Positions 16,259 through 22,934 of a DNA stretch of 64,000 nt are shown in pieces. Below the pieces are notes generated by a model that was given only the letters and a program-made list of their open reading frames with translations, was not told the origin of the DNA and searched no databases. The stretch lies in contig NZ_JACHWH010000001.1 of the NCBI RefSeq assembly GCF_014191255.1, positions 806,001 to 870,000 on the forward strand, given 5' to 3'. Both the position numbers and the translations under genes were made by a program. Origin of the DNA: Amycolatopsis bartoniae (GTDB lineage Bacteria > Actinomycetota > Actinomycetes > Mycobacteriales > Pseudonocardiaceae). Position 1 is the stretch's first letter. Every line of letters begins with the position of its first letter.

Positions 16259-17287
16259 GTGGCCGTGAGCACCCAGCAACCTTCCGCGCAGCGCACCGGC
16301 GCGAAGGGGTCCGGCCTGGTCATCGCCCTCGCGGTACTCGCATTCGCCTGCCTCGCGAGCCTGTGGGTCGGCGCGAAGGGCATCCCGTTCACCGCCACCT
16401 GGCACCTGTTGTGGCACAACGACGGCTCCAGCGAAGCCGTCATCATCCACGACCTCCGCCTGCCACGGACCGTCCTCGGCCTGCTCGTCGGCGCCGGGCT
16501 CGGGCTGGGCGGCGCGCTCATGCAGGCGCTGACCCGCAACCCCCTCGCCGACCCCGGGCTGCTCGGCGTGAACATGGGCGCCGCGGCCGCGGTGGTCGTC
16601 GCGATCGGCTTCCTCGGCATCGGCACCCTCACCGGCTACCTGTGGTTCGCCCTCGCCGGGGCCGCGGTCGCCGCCGTCCTCGCGTACACCCTCGGCACCG
16701 CGGGCCGCGGCTCCGCCACCCCCGAACGGCTCGTGCTCGCCGGCGCCGCCATCACCGCCGTGCTGTTCGCGTTCGTGCAGGGCGTGCTGCTGCTGAACCC
16801 GATGACGTTCAACCAGTTCCGCTTCTGGGACGTCGGTTCGCTCGCCTCCCGCCGGATGGACGTCGTCGTGCAGGTCGCGCCCGTGATCGCCGTCGGGATA
16901 GTCCTCGCGCTCTCGCAGGCCCGCGCCCTCAACGCGCTCGCCCTCGGCGACCAGGCGGGCCGGGCGCTCGGCGCGCACATCGGCCGCACCCGCGCGCTGG
17001 TCGCCATCGCCGTGACCCTGTTGTGCGGCGCGGCGACCGCGGCCGCGGGGCCGATCACGTTCGTCGGACTGGCCGTGCCGCACGTCGCGCGTCTCCTCGT
17101 CGGGCCGGACCAGCGGTGGGTGCTGCCGTACTCGATGGTGCTCGCGCCGATCCTGCTGCTCGGCTCGGACATCGTGGGCCGCGTCATCGGCGGGGCCGAG
17201 GAGGTCGAGGTCGGCATCGTCACCGCGTTCATCGGCGCACCGGTCTTCGTCCTGTTGTGCCGCAGGCGAAAGCTGGCCCGGCTGTGA
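16259..17287 (+). CDS. Iron-siderophore ABC transporter permease (FecCD family)
   Basis: This is a 342-residue membrane protein of the BtuC/FecCD family with about ten hydrophobic segments. It has the family motifs LRLPRTVLGLLVGAGLGLGGALMQ, TRNPLADPGLLG and, near the C-terminus, GPITFVGLAVPHVAR. It pairs with the next gene to form the membrane channel that takes ferric siderophore from the FecB-like lipoproteins. The start is GTG 16259 (or GTG 16265). No clear ribosome site is present and the iron box ends 4 bases upstream, so a leaderless transcript is possible. The stop overlaps the next start (GTGA). Confidence 0.93.
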   Translation: MAVSTQQPSAQRTGAKGSGLVIALAVLAFACLASLWVGAKGIPFTATWHLLWHNDGSSEAVIIHDLRLPRTVLGLLVGAGLGLGGALMQALTRNPLADPGLLGVNMGAAAAVVVAIGFLGIGTLTGYLWFALAGAAVAAVLAYTLGTAGRGSATPERLVLAGAAITAVLFAFVQGVLLLNPMTFNQFRFWDVGSLASRRMDVVVQVAPVIAVGIVLALSQARALNALALGDQAGRALGAHIGRTRALVAIAVTLLCGAATAAAGPITFVGLAVPHVARLLVGPDQRWVLPYSMVLAPILLLGSDIVGRVIGGAEEVEVGIVTAFIGAPVFVLLCRRRKLARL

Positions 17288-18306
17288 CCGCTGTCCTCCG
17301 CGCGGGCCCCGTGTCGCTGCGCGTGCACCCGCGGGCCGTCGTCGTCGCGGTCGCGCTGCTCGTCGCCACCTTCGCGATCAGCGTCCTGGCGCTCACCACC
17401 GGCGACTACCCGCTGTCGGTGCCGGACGTGCTGAAAACCCTCGCCGGTGACGGGCCGCCCGGCGCGGATTTCGTGGTCACCACGCTCCGGTTGCCCCGCC
17501 TGCTCACCGGCCTGTTCGTCGGCGCGGCGCTCGCGGTCAGCGGCGGGATCCTGCAGAGCATCTCCGGCAACGCGCTGGGCAGCCCGGACGTCATCGGTTT
17601 CACGCAGGGTTCGGCGGTCGGCGCGTTCTTCGTGATTCTCGTGCTCGACGGCGGGATGTTCGCCACCTCGGTGGGCGCGCTGGTCGGCGGGCTCGTGACC
17701 GCGGCCGTGCTGTACCTGCTGTCCTACCGCGGCGGGGTGCTCGGGCTGCGGCTGATCCTGATGGGCATCGGCGTCAGCGCACTGCTGCTGGCGGTCAACT
17801 CGTACCTGATCACGCGCGCCTCGCTGCAGGACGCGATCGTCGCGCAGTCGTGGCGCGTCGGCGGCCTCAACGGGCGGGAGTGGGAGCACGTCACGGTGTC
17901 GGGCGTGACCGTCGCGGTGCTGTTGCCGGTCGCGTTGCTGCTGGGGCGCCGCCTGTCGCTGCTGGAACTGGGCGACGACAAGGCGCGGGCGCTCGGCGTG
18001 CGCACCGAACAGACGCGGCTCGCGTTGCTGGTGGTCAGCGTCCTGCTGGCAGCCTTCGCGGTCGCCGTCGCCGGGCCGATCGCGTTCCTCGCGCTGGCGG
18101 CGCCGCAGGTCGCGCGGCGCCTGTCGGGCAGCGCCGGCCCCGCCCTGCTGACCACCGCGCTGACCGGCGCTTTCCTGCTGGTGGCCAGCGATTTCGTGGT
18201 GCAGCGGGTCTTCGCGTCACGCCTGCCGGTCGGCGTGGTGACGGGCGCACTGGGCGGGTTGTACCTGGCGTGGCTGCTCGTGCACCAGTGGCGTCGCCGG
18301 GTGTGA
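17284..18306 (+). CDS. Iron-siderophore ABC transporter permease, second subunit (FecCD family)
   Basis: This is a 340-residue permease starting at GTG 17284, which overlaps the previous stop by 4 bases. The FecCD motifs are LRLPRLLTGLFVGAALAVSGGILQ, GNALGSPDVIGF and GPIAFLALAAPQVARRL. It would be the second half of the heterodimeric importer channel. No FecE/FhuC-type cytoplasmic ATPase follows: the operon ends at a hairpin and lon is convergent. The ATPase must be encoded elsewhere, possibly left of the window or shared with another system. Confidence 0.93.
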   Translation: MTAVLRAGPVSLRVHPRAVVVAVALLVATFAISVLALTTGDYPLSVPDVLKTLAGDGPPGADFVVTTLRLPRLLTGLFVGAALAVSGGILQSISGNALGSPDVIGFTQGSAVGAFFVILVLDGGMFATSVGALVGGLVTAAVLYLLSYRGGVLGLRLILMGIGVSALLLAVNSYLITRASLQDAIVAQSWRVGGLNGREWEHVTVSGVTVAVLLPVALLLGRRLSLLELGDDKARALGVRTEQTRLALLVVSVLLAAFAVAVAGPIAFLALAAPQVARRLSGSAGPALLTTALTGAFLLVASDFVVQRVFASRLPVGVVTGALGGLYLAWLLVHQWRRRV

Positions 18307-18313
18307 ACGCACA

Positions 18314-18346
18314 GAGGCCCCTCACCCACGAGGGATGAGGGGCCTC
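18314..18346. terminator. Hairpin between convergent permease and lon genes
   Basis: A perfect 11-bp stem (gaggcccctca, 18314-18324, with 18336-18346) encloses an 11-base loop. It is placed 8 bases after the permease stop and 5 bases before the lon stop. There is no T tract, so it could be a transcription-end or mRNA-stability hairpin for both genes. Confidence 0.65.
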
Positions 18347-18351
18347 CGAAC

Positions 18352-20757
18352 TCAGGCCGCCTGCGCGACCGGTGTCGACGCCGGGGCGAGGGCCAGCTCC
18401 AGCACCTCGCGGACGTTCGACACCGGGTGCACGTCGAGCTCCGCGAGGACGTCCGCCGGGACGTCGTCCAGGTCCGGCTCGTTGCGCTGCGGGATGATGA
18501 TCGTCTTCAGGCCCGCCCGGTGCGCCGCCAGCAGCTTCTGCTTCACGCCACCGATCGGCAGCACCCGGCCGGTCAGCGACACCTCACCGGTCATCGCCAC
18601 GTCCGCCCGGACCACCCGGCCCGACAGCAGCGACGCCAGCGCCGTGGTCATCGTGACCCCGGCCGACGGGCCGTCCTTCGGCACCGCACCGGCGGGAACG
18701 TGCACGTGGATCCCGCGCTCCTTCAGGTCACCGACCGGCAGCTCCAGCTCCGCGCCGTGCGACCGCAGGTACGACAGCGCGATCTGCGCCGACTCCTTCA
18801 TCACGTCACCCAGCTGACCCGTCAACGTCAGGCCGGTGCCGCCGGACTCCGGGTCCGCCAGCGACGCCTCCACGTAGAGGACGTCACCACCGGCACCGGT
18901 CACCGCGAGGCCCGTCGCCACACCCGGGGTCGCGGTCCGCTGGGTCGACGCGGGCAGCGACGACTCCGGCAGGTGCCGCGGCCGGCCGAGGTAACCCGGC
19001 AGGTCCTCGGCGTCGATCGTCACCGGCAGCGACACCTCGTCCAGCGCCACCCGCGTCGCGATCTTGCGCAGCACCTTCGCCAGCGTCCGGTTCGCGTTGC
19101 GGACGCCCGCTTCCCGCGTGTACTCGGCGGCGATCCGGCTCAGCGCGGCGTCGGTGAACACCACGTCACCCGGCGCCATGCCCGCCCGCTCCAGCTCACG
19201 TGGCAGCAGGTGGTCGCGGCCGATGGTCACCTTCTCCTGCTCGGTGTAGCCGTCGAGGGTCACCAGTTCCATGCGGTCCAGCAGCGGACCGGGGATGGTC
19301 TCCAGCGCGTTGGCCGTCGCCAGGAACACCACGTCCGACAGGTCGAGCTCGACCTCCAGGTAGTGGTCGCGGAACGTGTGGTTCTGCTCCGGGTCCAGCA
19401 CCTCCAGCAGGGCGGCCGTCGGGTCGCCGCGGTAGTCGGCGCCCACCTTGTCCACCTCGTCGAGCAGCACCACCGGGTTCATCGACCCGGCTTCCTTGAT
19501 CGCACGGACGATCCGGCCGGGCAACGCGCCGACGTACGTGCGCCGGTGCCCGCGGATCTCCGCCTCGTCCCGGATACCGCCGAGCGCGACGCGGACGAAC
19601 TTGCGGCCCATCGCCTTCGCGACCGACTCGCCGAGCGACGTCTTGCCGACACCCGGAGGGCCGACCAGTGCCAGCACCGCGCCGGAGTGACGCCCGCCGA
19701 CCTGGCCCTTGCCCGCCTCGGATCGCCGGGCGCGCACGGCCAGGTACTCGATGATGCGTTCCTTCACGTCGTCCAGGCCCGCGTGGTCGGCGTCGAGGAT
19801 CGCTCGCGCCGCCGCGATGTCCAGGATGTCGCTCGTCCGTGTCTCCCAAGGCATTTCCAGCACGGTGTCCAGCCACGTGCGGATCCAGCCGCCCTCGGGG
19901 GACTGGTCGGAGGTCCGCTCCAGCTTGTCTACCTCGGCCAGCGCGGCCTTGCGGACGTGCTCGGGCAGGTCGGCCTTCTCGACGCGGGCGCGGTAGTCGT
20001 CCTCGCCGTCGCCGCTGCCGTCCAGCTCGCCGAGCTCCTTGCGGATCGCCTCCAGCTGGCGGCGCAGCAGGAACTCCTTCTGCTGCTTCTCCATGCCCTC
20101 GGCCACGTCCTTGCGGATGGTGTCGCTGACCTCCAGCTCGGCCAGGTACTCCCGGCTCCACTCCAGCGCGCGCTCCAGCCGGGCCGCGACGTCGAGCGTG
20201 CGCAGCAGTTCGAGCTTCTGGTCCAGGTCGAGGTACGGCGCGTTGCCCGCCAGGTCCGCGATGGCGGACGGGTCCTCCAGCTCCTGGACGGCGTCGATCA
20301 TCTGCCAGCCGCCACGCTGCTGGAGGATCGAGATCACCACGGTCTTGTACTCGGCGGCAAGCGTTTGCGCGCGCTCGCCGCGCAGCTCCGGAGCCTCCTC
20401 GGCGCGGACCCACCGCGCCGCGCCGGGCCCTTCGCCGGTCTCGCCGACCGCGGCCCGCCCGGTGCCGCGCAGCAGCACCGCGGCCTTGCCGCCGGGGATG
20501 CGGCCGATCCGCTCGATGGTGGCGACGGTGCCCAGCTCGGCGTACTCGCCGTGCACCCGCGGCACGATCAGGACCTCGGCCTTCGCGGCAGGCAGCGAAC
20601 GGATGCCCGGGAACGACGGCGTGCTCGGCGCCTTCGCCTGCGCGGACTCCACCGCCGCACGGGTCTCGGCGTCGTCGAGCTCCAGCGGGACGATCATGCC
20701 GGGCAGCACGACATCGTCGTCGAGGGGAAGCAGGGGCAGGAGCCTGATTTCGGTCAT
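18352..20757 (-). CDS. lon: ATP-dependent Lon protease
   Basis: This is an 801-residue cytoplasmic AAA+ serine protease. The N-terminal substrate-binding domain starts LLPLLPLDDDVVLPGM. Next come a coiled helical region (about 180-300), the AAA module with Walker A GPPGVGKTS and Walker B VVLLDEVDK, and the protease domain with catalytic Ser698 (KDGPSAGV) and Lys741 (GGVKQKLLAA). I use ATG 20757 because GAAGGAG lies 9 bases upstream. The frame is open 10 codons further, but that start has no support. A HAIR-type operator upstream indicates control by the heat-shock repressor HspR, as known for lon in Streptomyces. Confidence 0.97.
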   Translation of the reverse strand: MTEIRLLPLLPLDDDVVLPGMIVPLELDDAETRAAVESAQAKAPSTPSFPGIRSLPAAKAEVLIVPRVHGEYAELGTVATIERIGRIPGGKAAVLLRGTGRAAVGETGEGPGAARWVRAEEAPELRGERAQTLAAEYKTVVISILQQRGGWQMIDAVQELEDPSAIADLAGNAPYLDLDQKLELLRTLDVAARLERALEWSREYLAELEVSDTIRKDVAEGMEKQQKEFLLRRQLEAIRKELGELDGSGDGEDDYRARVEKADLPEHVRKAALAEVDKLERTSDQSPEGGWIRTWLDTVLEMPWETRTSDILDIAAARAILDADHAGLDDVKERIIEYLAVRARRSEAGKGQVGGRHSGAVLALVGPPGVGKTSLGESVAKAMGRKFVRVALGGIRDEAEIRGHRRTYVGALPGRIVRAIKEAGSMNPVVLLDEVDKVGADYRGDPTAALLEVLDPEQNHTFRDHYLEVELDLSDVVFLATANALETIPGPLLDRMELVTLDGYTEQEKVTIGRDHLLPRELERAGMAPGDVVFTDAALSRIAAEYTREAGVRNANRTLAKVLRKIATRVALDEVSLPVTIDAEDLPGYLGRPRHLPESSLPASTQRTATPGVATGLAVTGAGGDVLYVEASLADPESGGTGLTLTGQLGDVMKESAQIALSYLRSHGAELELPVGDLKERGIHVHVPAGAVPKDGPSAGVTMTTALASLLSGRVVRADVAMTGEVSLTGRVLPIGGVKQKLLAAHRAGLKTIIIPQRNEPDLDDVPADVLAELDVHPVSNVREVLELALAPASTPVAQAA

Positions 20758-20774
20758 CGGGGCGCTCCTTCGTA

Positions 20775-20795
20775 GTTGAGTCTGCACAGCTCAAC
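20775..20795 (-). promoter_or_regulatory. HAIR operator (HspR site) upstream of lon
   Basis: GTTGAGT-N7-GCTCAAC is a perfect inverted repeat. It fits the HspR-associated inverted repeat CTTGAGT-N7-ACTCAAG in the TTGAG/CTCAA cores and in spacing. It is centred about 28 bases upstream of the lon start codon. Confidence 0.8.
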
Positions 20796-20860
20796 TTCGT
20801 CGGGAGCGGTTTTGTTTCCGCAGGTCGTTCGCTATGAGCGAGCGGTTTTCGGGAATAGGC

Positions 20861-21712
20861 TCACTCGGGTCCGCGGGCGACTCCGGCGACGCCGAAGGGC
20901 CTCGTCCGCGCGGTCGGCGGGCTCACCGGTTCGGTCGGCCGCCAGTCGGCGGGCGGCACGAGCCCGGGGTCGAGCAGCGGCCAGCCGCCGAACCACGACT
21001 CGATTTCCGCGCTCTTCCGTGGCCACATCGGGTTGCTCGTCTTCCGGTACGACTGCACGGCGTCGCGGATGGGCGCCGCCTCGTCGGTGTCGAGGTGGTC
21101 GGACGTGGAGTGCGAGATCGCGAGCCAGCTGCCCGGCACGAGCTGGTCCCGGTAGCGGGCCACGAGGTCGGCGGGGCGGTCGTCGTCGCCGATGAAGTGC
21201 AGCACGGCGACCATCAGCAGGCACACCGGCTGCCCGAAGTCGATCAGCCGCTCGGTCTCGGGATGCGTCAGCACGCCGTCGACGTTCCGCAGGTCGGCCT
21301 GGATCATCGCGGCCCAGTCGGTCGCTTCCTCCTGTTCGAGCAGCACGGTGGCGTGGGCCGTGGCGACGGGCTCGTAGTCGACGTACACGACCGACGCCCG
21401 CTCGCCCTCGGGCAGGTGGTCGCGGACGATCTCGTGGACGTTGCCGACTGTCGGCACCCCCGAGCCGAGGTCGAGGAACTGCCGGATCCCGGCCTCCACC
21501 GCCGCCCGCACGAGCCGCCCGAGGAACGCCCGGTTCTGCCTCGCCAGCTCCCCGGCCACGGGGAACAGCTCCAGCGCCCGCTTGCCGAACTCGCGGTCCA
21601 CCGCCCAGTTCTGGTCGCCGCCCAGGTACCAGTCGTAGATCCGCGCCGCGGACGGCTTCTCGACGTCGACGCCGGCCGGAGCCGCCGGTGCTGCTTCCCC
21701 AGTGTCACCCAT
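20861..21712 (-). CDS. SAM-dependent methyltransferase of the DUF574 (Methyltransf_19) family
   Basis: This is a 283-residue protein. KPSAARIYDWYLGG near the N-terminus is the typical opening of this actinobacterial family. The SAM-binding loop is FLDLGSGVPTVGNVHE (about 95-112), with the acidic ribose-binding motif VVYVDYEPVA after it. LLMVAVLHFI and the SWLAISH strand follow in the usual order. Members are abundant in Streptomyces and Amycolatopsis and their substrates are mostly unknown. ATG start at 21712. It is probably monocistronic or co-transcribed with the GNAT gene 10 bases upstream. I see no partner that gives its target. Confidence 0.88.
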   Translation of the reverse strand: MGDTGEAAPAAPAGVDVEKPSAARIYDWYLGGDQNWAVDREFGKRALELFPVAGELARQNRAFLGRLVRAAVEAGIRQFLDLGSGVPTVGNVHEIVRDHLPEGERASVVYVDYEPVATAHATVLLEQEEATDWAAMIQADLRNVDGVLTHPETERLIDFGQPVCLLMVAVLHFIGDDDRPADLVARYRDQLVPGSWLAISHSTSDHLDTDEAAPIRDAVQSYRKTSNPMWPRKSAEIESWFGGWPLLDPGLVPPADWRPTEPVSPPTARTRPFGVAGVARGPE

Positions 21713-21721
21713 TCGTGTGTT

Positions 21722-22663
21722 CTACCGCACAGCCGGCCTTCGGTACCAGTAGGTCCAGAGCGGGCGGTAGCCGTGGCCGTACCAGAACGGCGTCGACTGG
21801 GGGCTCGCCAGCGCGTGGTGCAGGAGCACGGCGTCCACGCCCATCTCGTCGAACAGCTGGTGGGCGTGTGCGGTGAGCGCCGTGCCGACGCCGGAGGACT
21901 GCGCGGCCTCGGAAATCTGCAGAGAAGCGAGGTAGCCGACGCGCTCCGCGTTGACGTACCGCGCGACCCAGTCCGTCTCCGGCGGGTACTCCAGCAGCAG
22001 CGACCCGAGCGGCCTGCCGTAGAGCTCGGCGAGCCAGACCGTCGGCTCGGTCCGGTTCAGCTGCTCGGTGAGTTCCGCGCGCAGCAGCTCCTCGGCGTTG
22101 GCCCGCAAGGTGACCAGGCCGAACTGGGAGTCGTACCGCTGCAGCTCGGTGAACAGCCGGGTCGCGGTGTCGAGGTCGGCGGTCTCGGCCGCGCGGATCC
22201 GCACCCCGGGTTCGGCGGGCGGTCCCGCCGCGGTCAGCCGGTCCGCCGGGCGCACGGCCAGCACCCGCGTCGGGGCGAAGCCGTGCCGCAGCAGCTCGGC
22301 GGAGCCCGCGGGGTCGCGGCTCGGCCGCGGCACCACGGCCGCGGTCTCCCAGTCGCCGGGGCTCGCGAGCCCGCTGAGATGTTCATCCCATCGCGTGAGA
22401 ATCTCCGCGAGGGCTTCGCCCGGCGCCGGACCGCTCAGCCGGACAGTCAGCCGGTGCTCGACGAGCGGCCGCCACAGAGAGTCACTTGAACGTTCGTCTA
22501 CGGCACTGCGCCACGCGTGCCCCTCCGCGCCGGAGCCGTTGGCGTCGGCCCGGAAAACGGTTACCGGCTCGGGTGGTCGGGCGAAGGGGTCTGACGAGGG
22601 CAGCAGTGGGTCGGCGCCGGTGAGCCGGGCGGCGTGCGCCGTTGCGATCGCCTCCGTGTCCAT
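21722..22663 (-). CDS. GNAT-family N-acetyltransferase
   Basis: This protein is 313 residues from ATG 22663. A GTG at 22699 would add 12 residues and is the main alternative. The C-terminal half is a GNAT domain: strand GVRIRAAETADLDTATRLF, then AELYGRPLGSLLLEY, then the acetyl-CoA loop QSSGVGTALTAHAHQLF and FWYGHGYRPLW at the end. The N-terminal half looks like a second, degenerate GNAT-like lobe, as in tandem-GNAT proteins. Acceptor substrate unknown. A purine-rich AAGGGGGC is about 13 bases before the ATG, a somewhat long spacing. Confidence 0.8.
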   Translation of the reverse strand: MDTEAIATAHAARLTGADPLLPSSDPFARPPEPVTVFRADANGSGAEGHAWRSAVDERSSDSLWRPLVEHRLTVRLSGPAPGEALAEILTRWDEHLSGLASPGDWETAAVVPRPSRDPAGSAELLRHGFAPTRVLAVRPADRLTAAGPPAEPGVRIRAAETADLDTATRLFTELQRYDSQFGLVTLRANAEELLRAELTEQLNRTEPTVWLAELYGRPLGSLLLEYPPETDWVARYVNAERVGYLASLQISEAAQSSGVGTALTAHAHQLFDEMGVDAVLLHHALASPQSTPFWYGHGYRPLWTYWYRRPAVR

Positions 22664-22871
22664 GGCGGTATTGAAGCCCCCTTGTTCGATCAAGGCCACC
22701 GCAGGGCTGGTTACCGCTCGTCATCGGAAAAAGAAAACGAAGCGACCTTCCGTTTCACCCGGTAAGTCGCCGCAGCTCACCACCGTTGGCGGATTGTTAA
22801 CTATGGGGTGATCTCATGGTGGCTGGAAAGAGGCTGAAGTACGCCCTCCGGGGTACAGTGACACCCTCATT

Positions 22872-22897
22872 CGTGCGGAGATCAAGTTTTCCGCACG
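22872..22897 (+). promoter_or_regulatory. Inverted repeat in the leader of the GGDEF/EAL gene
   Basis: CGTGCGGA (22872-22879) and TCCGCACG (22890-22897) form a perfect 8-bp inverted repeat with a 10-base spacer, 37 bases before the ATG. A possible -10 element TACAGT lies at 22854-22859. It could be an operator or a 5' UTR hairpin. It does not resemble a cyclic-di-GMP riboswitch. Confidence 0.4.
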
Positions 22898-22934
22898 CAG
22901 GAGCGCTGCGGGCCACTGGTGGGAAGGAGGGCGC

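Noticed and set aside
22664-22934. A c-di-GMP riboswitch upstream of the GGDEF/EAL gene.
   Set aside because: The leader has only a short inverted repeat and none of the conserved riboswitch core.
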